Shown: positions 43,511 to 52,085, numbered from the stretch's first letter. The stretch is 64,000 nucleotides of DNA from Clostridiaceae bacterium (GCA_904501755.1 CAJGBV010000006.1:16641-80640), one strand, 5' to 3'. The notes: generated by a model from the letters alone, not told the origin. Translations and numbers: made by a program.

Positions 43511-45439
43511 ATGGGACTTACAATAGCACAGAAAATTATAAAAGAACATTTAAGAAGCGGAGAAATGAAGGTAGGAAGCGAAATCTCCCTTAAAATAGAC
43601 CAGACTCTTACTCAGGATGCTACTGGTACTATGGCTTATCTTGAGTTTGAAACCATGGGTATTGACAGGGTAAAAACCGAAAAAAGCGTTGCATACATCG
43701 ACCATAATACCCTCCAGTCCGGTTTTGAAAATGCTGACGACCACAGATATATTCAGTCTGTGGCAAAAAAGCACGGTATTTATTTCTCCCGTCCCGGTAA
43801 TGGTATCTGCCATCAGGTGCATTTAGAGAGATTCGGCAAACCGGGTAAAACCCTTATCGGTTCTGATAGCCATACTCCCACAGGCGGCGGTATTGGTATG
43901 CTCAGCTTTGGTGCAGGCGGTCTTGATGTTGCTGTAGCAATGGGTGGCGGAGCTTACTTTATTACAATGCCTAAAATGTATAAGGTTAATCTTACGGGAA
44001 AACTCAATCCTTATGTTACCGCAAAGGATGTCAGCCTTGAAATACTCCGTATTCTCTCTGTAAAGGGTGGTGTAGGTGCTATTATTGAATGGGGCGGCGA
44101 GGGTGTTAAAACTCTTTCTGTTCCTGAAAGAGCTACCATTACCAATATGGGTACCGAGCTTGGTGCTACTACCTCTATTTTCCCTTCAGACGAGATAACA
44201 AGAGAATTTCTTAAAAAACAGGGTAGAGAAGAGGACTATATTCCACTTAGCAGCGACGAGGATGCAGTTTATGATAGGATTATAGATATTAATATGAGTG
44301 AACTTGAGCCTCTTATTGCCTGTCCTCACAGCCCCGATAATATTGTTAAGGTATCTTCACTTAAGGGCACTAAGGTTGACCAGGTTTGTATCGGTTCATG
44401 TACCAACTCTTCACTTTTCGATATGTTAAAAGTTGCTGCTATGCTTAAAGGAAAAAACATTAAGGATAGCGTTAGTCTTTCTGTTTCGCCGGGAAGTAAA
44501 CAGGTACTTACTATGCTTGCTGACTGTGGCGCTCTTTCTGATATTATCGCTTCAGGTGCAAGAGTTCTTGAATGTGCCTGTGGCCCATGTATCGGTATGG
44601 GCTTTTCTCCTAATTCCGCAGGCGTATCACTTCGTACCTTTAACCGTAATTTTGAGGGTAGAAGCGGTACTGCTGACGGACAGGTTTATCTTGTTTCTCC
44701 CGAAACTGCAGTTGCCGCTGCTCTTACAGGAGAAATTACAGACCCAAGACTTATGGGTGAGGAAATAAAGGTTACTATGCCTGAAAACTTCCTTATTAAC
44801 GATTCTGCTGTTATTGAGCCTGCCACACCTGATGAAGCAAAGAACATAGAGGTACTCAGAGGTCCTAACATTAAAAAGTTCCCTGATGCCCGTCCTCAGA
44901 ATGACAGCCTTACTGCAGAGCTTGTGCTTAAGGTGGGGGATAATATTACTACCGACCACATTATGCCTGCAGGAGCTAAAATTCTTCCTTACCGTTCAAA
45001 TATTCCTTATCTCAGTAAGTTTTGTTTCGGTGTTTGCGATACCACATTCCCTGAGCGTGCAAAAGCAGCGGGGGATAGCTTTATTCTTGGTGGTTCTAAT
45101 TACGGTCAGGGTTCTTCCCGTGAACATGCCGCACTTGTGCCTATGTATCTTGGCGTAAGGGTAGTTATCGCTAAGAGTTTTGCAAGAATTCATATCGCAA
45201 ACCTTATTAATGCAGGTATTATGCCTGTAACCCTTGAAAATCCCGATGATTATGATAAACTCACTCAAGGCGATATGCTTAGTCTTGAAAATATATATGA
45301 CGGAATGGATAATGGTAAACTGGTTTTATCTAATAAAACCACAGGTGAAGATATAGGTCTTGTTTGCTCCTTCACCGAAAGACAAAAGGCTATATTAAAG
45401 GCAGGAGGACTTCTTGCCTATGTAGCTAAAGAGTGCTGA
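43511..45439 (+). CDS. Aconitate hydratase (Aquifex-type)
   Basis: The enzyme interconverts citrate and isocitrate with a 4Fe-4S cluster. In 642 residues the three cluster cysteines are visible: CIGSCTNSS (first) and CACGPCIGMG (second and third). The C-terminal swivelling domain has LGGSNYGQGSSREHAALVPMYLGV. Length and order match the short, Aquifex-type aconitases rather than the ~900-residue AcnA. Isocitrate dehydrogenase is not in the window. Confidence 0.92.
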   Translation: MGLTIAQKIIKEHLRSGEMKVGSEISLKIDQTLTQDATGTMAYLEFETMGIDRVKTEKSVAYIDHNTLQSGFENADDHRYIQSVAKKHGIYFSRPGNGICHQVHLERFGKPGKTLIGSDSHTPTGGGIGMLSFGAGGLDVAVAMGGGAYFITMPKMYKVNLTGKLNPYVTAKDVSLEILRILSVKGGVGAIIEWGGEGVKTLSVPERATITNMGTELGATTSIFPSDEITREFLKKQGREEDYIPLSSDEDAVYDRIIDINMSELEPLIACPHSPDNIVKVSSLKGTKVDQVCIGSCTNSSLFDMLKVAAMLKGKNIKDSVSLSVSPGSKQVLTMLADCGALSDIIASGARVLECACGPCIGMGFSPNSAGVSLRTFNRNFEGRSGTADGQVYLVSPETAVAAALTGEITDPRLMGEEIKVTMPENFLINDSAVIEPATPDEAKNIEVLRGPNIKKFPDARPQNDSLTAELVLKVGDNITTDHIMPAGAKILPYRSNIPYLSKFCFGVCDTTFPERAKAAGDSFILGGSNYGQGSSREHAALVPMYLGVRVVIAKSFARIHIANLINAGIMPVTLENPDDYDKLTQGDMLSLENIYDGMDNGKLVLSNKTTGEDIGLVCSFTERQKAILKAGGLLAYVAKEC

Positions 45440-45448
45440 TTTTTGGTT

Positions 45449-45490
45449 AATATCCTGTATGGTCTTAATTGACTGTACAGGATATTTTTT
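45449..45490 (+). terminator. Terminator of the aconitase operon
   Basis: AATATCCTGTA (45449-45459) pairs with TACAGGATATT (45476-45486), followed by T6. Confidence 0.85.
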
Positions 45491-45587
45491 AAAGAAAAAA
45501 TTCACTTAGGTTGACAGTAATGATAAATTGGAGTAATATATAATGGTAGCGACTGGAAAACAATAAAAACAAATGGAGATGAATGTT

Positions 45588-47174
45588 TTGAAAAAATTTT
45601 TTGCGGTTATTTTGAGTGTTATTCTGATTATTGGAATACTTCCTCTCGGCGTAGTTGCTGATAGTAATGATGATTGGAAAGAATATCTTGTTGAAGAATT
45701 GCGTGAAGTTGAAACGGGAACTATTGACGTTTCAAAATATAATGTCACCTTTGATGAAGTATTAACCTTTTTGAATTATGATATTTACTACAGCTATCCT
45801 GAAATAAGTTATTATTTTTACTGGATAGAGAATGCAAAATATAAATATAATTCCGAGTATGCCGGAACCTTTAACTTTATTTATTACTATGATGTAGAGG
45901 ATATAAAGGTTATGCAGAATCAAGTAGAGGAGATTGTTGATTCTGTTCTTAAGAATGTTGATAATGAATGGAATGATTTACAAAAGGCTCTTTATATTCA
46001 CGACTGGCTTTGTCAACACTATATGTATGACCTTCGTCTTTATGATGAGAATGAATATGAGTATATAAATTCCGATTTATATTCCTTCATTACAGAGGGC
46101 AGGGGAGTGTGTCAGGCGTATGCATTTACCTATATGTATCTTCTTCGCCGTTGCTCGATAGAAAGCCGTTATGTAGTAAGTGATGAAGCTAACCACGGCT
46201 GGAACATTGTCAATATTGATGGAAAGTGGTATCATATCGACGTTACCCACGATGATCCTATTGCAAATTATGATGGTGACACCGATTTTTTAGGTCTTAC
46301 AGCTCATGACCATTTTCTTCTTTCTGACAGTCAGCTTCAGGAAACCTGTGTTATGCATATTAATTGGTATGAACCTTTAAGTGAAGTGTATTCTGATATG
46401 GATTATTCTGCTGTTGACACTTGTGAGGAATACAAAGGCAATGCTTATTGGAAAGGCATAAAAACTCCGTTTATTAATGTTGAAAAAGACTGGTACTATG
46501 TTGACTATAATATGGGCGGTCTTGTTAAAACAAGAGATTTTACTGATAAGCAAAGAATTGTGGAAATCGGTTGTGAATATGACGGGAAATATTATTGGAT
46601 GCTTGAAGACGGTTCAGGTGTTCCTGCATATTTTGTAGGTCTTTATGAAATGAACGGACACATTTTCTTTAATGATAACCTTAATGTGTACAGTTATGAT
46701 ACTCATTTTGGAAAATTGAACACTGTGTGTAGCCTTGATGAAAAAGGAAAAGACCGTATTTACGGAATGAGTATTAATGGTAACACCATTGATTATATCA
46801 CTGATATTGACTGTGAGATGGAAGGACTTCTCGAACATTTTTATCAGCTTGGTAACCATCTTTTTATATCAGATTGGTTTGTGACTAAAGAGGCTACCGA
46901 TACCGATGACGGTGAGCAGGTTAAGATGTGTTATATCTGCGGTGAGGTGGTAGAAAGACAGATCATACCCGCTTTGGGTGCAGATGAAAATTACGGTGAT
47001 GCTGACGGTGACGGTGAGGTTACTACAAAGGATCTTGCTGTTATGAAGCTATTCCTTGTAGGCGGTGGAACAGGTGGCCTGTCAGAACTTGCGGACGTTA
47101 ACCGCGACGGTGCGGTAGATACAAAAGACCTTGCCACGCTTAAATTGTTTCTTGCGGGAGCGGTTAAACTATAA
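45588..47174 (+). CDS. Secreted transglutaminase-like protein with dockerin
   Basis: The ~528-residue product has a signal peptide (MKKFFAVILSVILIIGILPLGVVAD). A transglutaminase-like domain (~115-240) has Cys in GVCQAYAFTYMYLLRR, His in EANHGWNIVNI and Asp in HIDVTHDD. A middle region contains DUF5050-like beta strands (YWKGIKTPFINVEKDWYYVDY). The C-terminus is a dockerin (DADGDGEVTTKDLAVMKLFL and DVNRDGAVDTKDLATLKLFL). Start: TTG at 45588 fits the GGAG at 9 nt; ATGs at 45573 and 45579 lie over that site. Confidence 0.85.
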   Translation: MKKFFAVILSVILIIGILPLGVVADSNDDWKEYLVEELREVETGTIDVSKYNVTFDEVLTFLNYDIYYSYPEISYYFYWIENAKYKYNSEYAGTFNFIYYYDVEDIKVMQNQVEEIVDSVLKNVDNEWNDLQKALYIHDWLCQHYMYDLRLYDENEYEYINSDLYSFITEGRGVCQAYAFTYMYLLRRCSIESRYVVSDEANHGWNIVNIDGKWYHIDVTHDDPIANYDGDTDFLGLTAHDHFLLSDSQLQETCVMHINWYEPLSEVYSDMDYSAVDTCEEYKGNAYWKGIKTPFINVEKDWYYVDYNMGGLVKTRDFTDKQRIVEIGCEYDGKYYWMLEDGSGVPAYFVGLYEMNGHIFFNDNLNVYSYDTHFGKLNTVCSLDEKGKDRIYGMSINGNTIDYITDIDCEMEGLLEHFYQLGNHLFISDWFVTKEATDTDDGEQVKMCYICGEVVERQIIPALGADENYGDADGDGEVTTKDLAVMKLFLVGGGTGGLSELADVNRDGAVDTKDLATLKLFLAGAVKL

Positions 47175-47180
47175 TATAAA

Positions 47181-47227
47181 GGACAGCTTTATCTCATTGA
47201 TTGATGCAGACGAGGCTGTCCTGTTTT
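47181..47227 (+). terminator. Probable terminator
   Basis: GGACAGC (47181-47187) pairs with GCTGTCC (47215-47221), then TGTTTTG. Confidence 0.55.
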
Positions 47228-47246
47228 GCGATAAGAAGGTACGAAA

Positions 47247-48647
47247 ATGACAAAAGCCAAAACCCTTGATATGACTACAGGTCCTTTTCTTAAAAAGATA
47301 ATACTTTTTTCCTTACCTATTATGGTATCGGGAATCCTGCAGATACTTTTTAATGCTGCTGATACTGTCATTGTGGGTCAGTTTTCTATTGATGGAGATT
47401 ATGCTGTATCGGCAGTAGGTTCTACCTCTTCTCTTATAAACGCTATTGTTGCTCTTGCTATGGGATTGAGTAATGGCGCAGGCGTAATAGTAGCTCAGAA
47501 TATTGGTGCGAAAAATAAAGAGGCGGTAGGCAAAACAGTTCATACAGCTATGCTTGTGGCGGTTATTTTGGGATTTTTACTTGGTGTAATAGGATTTTTC
47601 TTTGCGGGTGAACTTCTTAAAGTTATGGACACTCCTGCCGAAGTTTTGCCCCTTGCATCGTTATATACTAAAATTTATTTTTTGGGACTTCCTGTTGTTC
47701 TTATTTATAATTTCGGCAGCTCGATTCTTCGTGCTATAGGTGATACCACCCGTCCACTTATATTTCTTGCTATTTCTGGAGTTTTAAATGTAGGACTTAA
47801 TTTAATATTTGTAGCAGTATTTAATATGAGTGTCATTGGTGTTGCTTTGGCTACTGTTATTTCGCAGGCTGTATCGGCTGTGCTTGTTGTACTTTATATG
47901 AAAAAGCAGGATAATGATTGCCGACTATATTTTAAAAAACTGTGTATAAATAAACGCTCTTTTTTGCAAATGCTTTATATAGGTGTTCCGGCAGGACTAC
48001 AAGGTATGATATTTTCGGTGTCAAACGTGATTATGCAGTCAACCATTAACACCTTCGGACCTCTTGCAATGGCGGGAAGCGCGGCGGCATCAAGTGTTGC
48101 AGGGTTTATTTTTATACCCATGAACTCTATTCATCATGCTTCTACCACTTTTATAGGACAAAATACGGGGGCTAAAAAAATAAAGCAAATAAAAAAGCTG
48201 TCAATTTTACTTAATATGGTGGTTCTCTGCATAGCCGTAATAATGTCTGTGGCTATTGTTGGGTTTGGAAGAACCTTAATAGGACTTTACACCGATACAC
48301 CTGAGGCTGTAAAATTTGGAATGATACATCTATTTGTAATGGGAGCCCCATACTTTGTATGCGGCTTGATGGATGTAACTGTTGGATGTATAAGAGGTAT
48401 GGGTACATCTCTATCTCCTATGCTTGTATCGGTATTTGGCGTGTGCGGCATCAGGCTTATATGGATATGGGTGATTTTCCCGTTTATAAGAAATTCAGTG
48501 GAGAATGTGAATATGCAATATTTCTTCCTGTTTTTAAGCTATGTGATAAGTTGGACAATAACCCTTATATGTCAGTGTGTTATTTGGAAAACAACATACA
48601 AAAAGCTTGAAATTAAATATTTACAAAAAGAAAAAGAGCAATCCTAA
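47247..48647 (+). CDS. MATE family multidrug/organic-cation exporter
   Basis: The 466 residues have 12 hydrophobic segments in two homologous halves. N-terminal landmarks are FSLPIMVSGILQILFNAADTVIVGQF and second-half landmarks GVPAGLQGMIFSVSNVIMQSTIN; these are typical of NorM-like MATE antiporters that export drugs or metabolites using Na+ or H+. The substrate cannot be read from sequence. It stands alone between terminators. Confidence 0.93.
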   Translation: MTKAKTLDMTTGPFLKKIILFSLPIMVSGILQILFNAADTVIVGQFSIDGDYAVSAVGSTSSLINAIVALAMGLSNGAGVIVAQNIGAKNKEAVGKTVHTAMLVAVILGFLLGVIGFFFAGELLKVMDTPAEVLPLASLYTKIYFLGLPVVLIYNFGSSILRAIGDTTRPLIFLAISGVLNVGLNLIFVAVFNMSVIGVALATVISQAVSAVLVVLYMKKQDNDCRLYFKKLCINKRSFLQMLYIGVPAGLQGMIFSVSNVIMQSTINTFGPLAMAGSAAASSVAGFIFIPMNSIHHASTTFIGQNTGAKKIKQIKKLSILLNMVVLCIAVIMSVAIVGFGRTLIGLYTDTPEAVKFGMIHLFVMGAPYFVCGLMDVTVGCIRGMGTSLSPMLVSVFGVCGIRLIWIWVIFPFIRNSVENVNMQYFFLFLSYVISWTITLICQCVIWKTTYKKLEIKYLQKEKEQS

Positions 48648-48659
48648 TTGGATTGCTCT
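48635..48659. terminator. Bidirectional terminator
   Basis: AGAGCAATCC/GGATTGCTCT stem with loop TAATT between the MATE gene and convergent rpmB. Confidence 0.85.
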
Positions 48660-48688
48660 AAATTCTAATCTTAAAAGATTTGACTTTC

Positions 48689-48877
48689 TTAGATAGCGCG
48701 GGTTACCTTTCCGGAACGCAAACAACGGGTGCATGCGTAAATACGACGCGGAGAACCGTCAACGATAGCCTTTACTCTCTTAACATTGGGCTTCCAAGTA
48801 CGATTTGTACGTCTGTGAGAGTGAGAAACCTTAATGCCGAAGGTAATTTCCTTGCTGCAAACATCACACTTAGCCAT
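48689..48877 (-). CDS. rpmB: 50S ribosomal protein L28
   Basis: The 62-residue basic protein matches L28: MAKCDVCSKEITFGIKVSHSHRRTNRTW at the N-terminus. It is the zinc-binding type, with CDVC and CTRC. The AGGAGG site is 7 nt from the ATG, and the gene has its own promoter. Confidence 0.96.
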   Translation of the reverse strand: MAKCDVCSKEITFGIKVSHSHRRTNRTWKPNVKRVKAIVDGSPRRIYACTRCLRSGKVTRAI

Positions 48878-48934
48878 ATGTTAAGCACCTCCTTCAAAAA
48901 TTTTGCAATAACAATTTTTACATTAGCAAAAGAG

Positions 48935-48963
48935 ATTATAACAGATACAAAGAAAAAAATCAA
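48935..48963 (-). promoter_or_regulatory. rpmB promoter
   Basis: On the minus strand: TTGATT (48958-48963), 17-bp spacer, TATAAT (48935-48940). Confidence 0.8.
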
Positions 48964-49013
48964 GTGTTTTTTTACAAATTAAGAATATATTGTTTGAGTG
49001 GGGTAATATACAA

Positions 49014-49042
49014 TTGAAATTTGCTTTTTAATCTGTTATAAT
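49014..49042 (+). promoter_or_regulatory. tRNA-Arg promoter
   Basis: TTGAAA (49014-49019), 17-bp spacer, TATAAT (49037-49042); +1 expected ~11 nt before the mature 5' end. Confidence 0.8.
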
Positions 49043-49059
49043 AGTGGAAAATTAAATAT

Positions 49060-49136
49060 GCGCTTGTAGCTCAGTTGGATAGAGCACTGTCCTCCGACGG
49101 CAGGTGTCGGCGGTTCGAATCCGTTCAAGCGCGCCA
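49060..49136 (+). tRNA. tRNA-Arg (anticodon CCG)
   Basis: A full cloverleaf of 77 nt: acceptor GCGCTTG/CAAGCGC, D arm with GCTCAGTTGGATAGAGC, anticodon stem CTGTC/GGCAG (49087-49091, 49099-49103) with loop CTCCGAC and anticodon CCG at 49094-49096, T loop TTCGAAT, discriminator G and encoded CCA at 49134-49136. It reads CGG codons. Confidence 0.97.
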
Positions 49137-49168
49137 AAAATCCCGAATGCGTAAGCGTTCGGGATTTT
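49137..49168 (+). terminator. tRNA terminator
   Basis: AAAATCCCGAATGC (49137-49150) pairs with GCGTTCGGGATTTT (49155-49168), loop GTAA. Confidence 0.9.
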
Positions 49169-49230
49169 ACTTTTTACATCTTACCTCTTCACTCTTACTT
49201 CAAAATAAAATTCGAACGGGATTTTTTAAA

Positions 49231-49283
49231 GTAATAAGTAAGAAGTAATAGGTAATAGGTAATAAGTATTGTGGCTTTGCCAC
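49231..49283. repeat. Five tandem heptamers GTAATAR next to a mini hairpin
   Basis: Units at 49231, 49238, 49245, 49252 and 49259 read GTAATAA, GTAAGAA, GTAATAG, GTAATAG, GTAATAA. They are followed by the hairpin GTGGC-TTT-GCCAC (49271-49283). The same arrangement occurs in reverse orientation at 63657-63694. Confidence 0.8.
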
Positions 49284-49330
49284 GAATTATATACAATGCT
49301 CCACATTGATTTTATTGATAATTTTATGCT

Positions 49331-49366
49331 AAACAAAAAGCCGTGATTTTTCACGGCTTTTTGTTT
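49331..49366. terminator. Terminator after the XRE gene
   Basis: A perfect 16-bp stem AAACAAAAAGCCGTGA/TCACGGCTTTTTGTTT with a TTTT loop; the XRE stop codon lies in its right arm. Confidence 0.9.
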
Positions 49367-49578
49367 AACGGTTTCGGCTCATCGATTATGCCGATAAAGT
49401 AATCGGCGGTTATATTATAGAATTTACAAAGTTTTGCTAAATCTTCAATTTTCAATTCTGCCCTGCCTGTTTCTATATGATTGTATCCTTGTTGAGACTT
49501 TTGAAGAAGTTTGCCGATTTCTGTTTGTGTAAGATCTCGATCCTCTCGGATATTTCTAATTCTTGTTCGATAATCCAT
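49351..49578 (-). CDS. Small XRE family repressor
   Basis: The 75 residues are nearly all helix-turn-helix (LTQTEIGKLLQKSQQGYNHIETGRAELKIEDLAKLC), as in phage-repressor-like regulators, with a short tail. ATG 49578 has GAGGTGG 5 nt upstream; the GTG at 49587 lies within it. The gene is divergent from three zinc-ribbon membrane genes, with two matching inverted repeats in between, so it most likely represses them. Confidence 0.85.
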   Translation of the reverse strand: MDYRTRIRNIREDRDLTQTEIGKLLQKSQQGYNHIETGRAELKIEDLAKLCKFYNITADYFIGIIDEPKPLNKKP

Positions 49579-49618
49579 TCTAACCACCTCTTAAATAAGT
49601 ATGGTCTTATTTTACATT

Positions 49619-49663
49619 ACTCATAAATTGAGTATTGACAAATACTCAAAGACTGAGTATAAT
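49619..49663 (+). promoter_or_regulatory. Promoter with two ACTCA-N5-TGAGT operators
   Basis: TTGACA (49635-49640), 17-bp spacer, TATAAT (49658-49663). Perfect inverted repeats ACTCA-N5-TGAGT stand at 49619-49633 (just before the -35) and 49644-49658 (within the spacer, touching the -10), 25 bp centre to centre. This is the expected layout for a dimeric XRE repressor. Confidence 0.85.
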
Positions 49664-49708
49664 GTTTTTTGTCGAATTTCGGCAAATTATTAAAAGGAGC
49701 GACGAATT

Positions 49709-50026
49709 ATGAAATTTTGTCAAAAATGCGGAAAAGAGATTATGGATGAAGCGGTTGTGTGTCCTGGTTGCGGATGTTCAATTGAAAAGGCGACAACATC
49801 AGCTAAAGTAGCAGTACCAAAGAGGGCAAAAACTGCACAAGTTTTTGGTATATTAAGTATTCTTCTTTTGGCACCGTTTGGTATACCTGCAATTATTCTT
49901 GCTAACAAGAGCAAAGAAGAAACAGGCGGTGTTATGTGCAAGCAAGCAAAAACGGGTTTGATCTGTGGTATTATCGGATTGTGCTGGTGGGGCTTGAGTT
50001 TAATAATGCTTTTAGGCGGCATGTAA
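49709..50026 (+). CDS. Zinc-ribbon membrane protein, DUF4190-like (first of three)
   Basis: The 105 residues start with a zinc ribbon (CQKCGKEIMDEAVVCPGCGC, Cys 4/7/19/22 region), then a basic linker and a DUF4190-type domain with two membrane helices (FGILSILLLAPFGIPAIILA and GLICGIIGLCWWGLSLIML). Its role is unknown; related proteins are common in Firmicutes. It is under the double-operator promoter and starts a three-gene run. Confidence 0.8.
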   Translation: MKFCQKCGKEIMDEAVVCPGCGCSIEKATTSAKVAVPKRAKTAQVFGILSILLLAPFGIPAIILANKSKEETGGVMCKQAKTGLICGIIGLCWWGLSLIMLLGGM

Positions 50027-50027
50027 C

Positions 50028-50459
50028 GTGAAATACTGTACACACTGCGGAAAGAAACTCTTAAGTGAGGCGGCAGTTTGTCTGAATTGTGGCTGTGCAA
50101 CACAAAATAGTAATTCTTTGGCATTATATAAAGTAACTAATTTTGAAGCTAAATCTAAACTTGCAACATGGTCTAAGATTTTAGGAATCACAAGTTTCTT
50201 TTTTGGATGGTTTGTTTTTGGGATATTAGCCGTAATTTTAGCGATTTTCAGCAAAAACCAAACAAATGGAAAACTGTGTCATTCGGCAAATATAGGATTA
50301 GTTTGTGGTATAGTATCTACAATATTAAGCTTGATGATTATGTTTTGCATTATCGAATTTCTAATGTGTGTACAATCGTTCGTAGGAATGATTATGAGTT
50401 TTGTTGGAGAAGCTACTGAGATGATAAACTATTTACAAAGTTTAATAGAAACATTTTAA
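50028..50459 (+). CDS. Zinc-ribbon membrane protein (second of three)
   Basis: The 143-residue paralogue begins with GTG one base after the previous stop. The ribbon is CTHCGKKLLSEAAVCLNCGC; two or three membrane helices follow (FFFGWFVFGILAVILAIF, LVCGIVSTILSLMIMFCII), and a C-terminal amphipathic part. The placement shows co-translation with the first. Confidence 0.78.
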   Translation: MKYCTHCGKKLLSEAAVCLNCGCATQNSNSLALYKVTNFEAKSKLATWSKILGITSFFFGWFVFGILAVILAIFSKNQTNGKLCHSANIGLVCGIVSTILSLMIMFCIIEFLMCVQSFVGMIMSFVGEATEMINYLQSLIETF

Positions 50460-50475
50460 AAGGAAGTTTTGTAAA

Positions 50476-50949
50476 ATGAAATATTGTAGAAATTGCGGAA
50501 AAGAATTATTGGATGAAGCAGTGATATGTATTGGTTGCGGCTGTGCAGTTGGTGGACAAAATAATCAAACCGTTAATAATAAGTCGGTTGATGGTGCTAC
50601 GCTATTAAATACATTATCCCAAAGACTTAACACAAACGGCATAATCTGGCTTGTGATAGGAATACTGCAAATTTTAGGTGGAGTTTTTATAAACTGGTTT
50701 TTGCTGATTGTTGGTGTTTTAAATATTATTTCATCTGTGCAAGATATGCAATATAGCAAAACATTGTTAGAAAACCCAAATGGTATTGTTGCAAAATTCG
50801 AGCCGATAACCGGACCGGTTATCACACTTGTCTATAATCTTGTTATCGGCGGTGTAATAGGTGTAGTGGGTTCAATATATTATTTCTTTGCAATAAGAAA
50901 TTTTGTTATGGAAAATAAGCAGTTTTTTGCAAGTTTAGATGCAGAATAA
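50476..50949 (+). CDS. Zinc-ribbon membrane protein (third of three)
   Basis: The 157 residues start with CRNCGKELLDEAVICIGCGC, closely like the other two. The rest differs: a hydrophobic pair (IIWLVIGILQILGGVFINWFLL) and a later hydrophobic hairpin (PVITLVYNLVIGGVIGVVGSIYYFF). It ends the unit before a strong terminator. Function unknown. Confidence 0.78.
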   Translation: MKYCRNCGKELLDEAVICIGCGCAVGGQNNQTVNNKSVDGATLLNTLSQRLNTNGIIWLVIGILQILGGVFINWFLLIVGVLNIISSVQDMQYSKTLLENPNGIVAKFEPITGPVITLVYNLVIGGVIGVVGSIYYFFAIRNFVMENKQFFASLDAE

Positions 50950-50997
50950 TAAAGAAAATCAGGTTTTAAGACCGGTTCCATTTTGAGTGTCGGTCCC

Positions 50998-51042
50998 AAA
51001 AAGAAACGACAATTTTCGACAAGAAAGTTGTCGTTTCTTTTT
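50998..51042 (+). terminator. Terminator of the zinc-ribbon membrane operon
   Basis: AAAAAGAAACGACAA (50998-51012) pairs with TTGTCGTTTCTTTTT (51028-51042); a smaller hairpin can form in the loop. Confidence 0.88.
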
Positions 51043-51098
51043 GTCCGAAATTCTTGACAAGTTTCGAGAAGAGAAAAGGTGCTTCGTTACTCAAAGCA

Positions 51099-51127
51099 TT
51101 GATTTATTTTTATTAGAGTGCTATAAT
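51099..51127 (+). promoter_or_regulatory. Promoter of the LysR gene
   Basis: TTGATT (51099-51104), 17-bp spacer, TATAAT (51122-51127). Confidence 0.75.
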
Positions 51128-51161
51128 AATTAATACGGATATATAATTGGTGGTGTTATAT

Positions 51162-52085
51162 TTGAATTTATTGCATATAAAACACGCTCTTGAGGTAGCC
51201 AAATCAGGCTCTCTGAGTAAGGCTTCGGAAACACTTTTAATAGCAGCTCCCAATATTAGTCGTTCAATAAAAGAGCTTGAGGCCGATTTGGGTATTACCA
51301 TTTTTGACAGAACTCCAAAAGGAATGGTGGTTACTGCCGAGGGTGAAGAGTTTATTAATTTTGCCAAAAGCATACTTGGACAAATTGATGAGGTAGAAAA
51401 GTTTTATAAAAATGGTTCGCCTAAAAAACAGAAGTTTTCCATTTCTGTACCCAGAGCTTGTTATATTTCAGATGCTTTTGCTCAGTTTTCAAAAACTCTT
51501 TCCAACGATGCTGCCGAAATTTTTTATAAGGAAACAAATTCACAGCGAACCATACACAATATGATTAACCACGACTATAAATTGGGTATTATTCGTTATG
51601 CGGAAAATTATGACAACTATTTCACGACTATGCTTGAGGAAAAGGGCTTTTGTTATGAGCTTGTAACCGAATTCACCTATTCTTTGATTATGAGTGCCGA
51701 CAGTCCTCTTGCAAAAAATGAGGATATTGCATTAAAGGATTTGTCTTCATTTATTGAAATTGCCCACGCCGACCCTTATGTTCCTCTTATGCCTATGGCT
51801 AAGGTTGTTAAGGAGGAACTTTCTGATGATATTGACCGACGGATTTTTGTGTTTGAGAGAGCAAGTCAGTTTGAGCTTCTTTGTCAGAATAACTATACTT
51901 TTATGTGGGTTTCGCCGGTTCCTGAGGATTTACTCAGTAGATACGGTCTTGTTCAGAAAAAGTGTACCGAGAATAAAAGAGTGTACAGGGATGTGCTTAT
52001 CTATAAAAAGGGCTATAAGCTGACAGAACTTGATAAACGGTTTATAGAACAGCTCGGTAAAGCAAAAAGAAAATACATCCGATGA
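51162..52085 (+). CDS. LysR family transcriptional regulator
   Basis: The 307-residue protein has the LysR winged helix at its start (HALEVAKSGSLSKASETLLIAAPNISRSIKELE, with TIFDRTPKGMVVTAEGE) and a PBP2-like ligand domain. TTG 51162 after GGTGG is preferred over the TTG at 51147, which would lengthen the N-terminus beyond the family norm. It precedes adhE but has its own terminator, so regulation of adhE is possible but not shown. Confidence 0.88.
   Translation: MNLLHIKHALEVAKSGSLSKASETLLIAAPNISRSIKELEADLGITIFDRTPKGMVVTAEGEEFINFAKSILGQIDEVEKFYKNGSPKKQKFSISVPRACYISDAFAQFSKTLSNDAAEIFYKETNSQRTIHNMINHDYKLGIIRYAENYDNYFTTMLEEKGFCYELVTEFTYSLIMSADSPLAKNEDIALKDLSSFIEIAHADPYVPLMPMAKVVKEELSDDIDRRIFVFERASQFELLCQNNYTFMWVSPVPEDLLSRYGLVQKKCTENKRVYRDVLIYKKGYKLTELDKRFIEQLGKAKRKYIR

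Noticed and set aside
50998..51042. Inverted repeat as a transposon end
   Set aside because: It is a simple hairpin followed by T5 behind a gene; no transposase or target-site duplication accompanies it.
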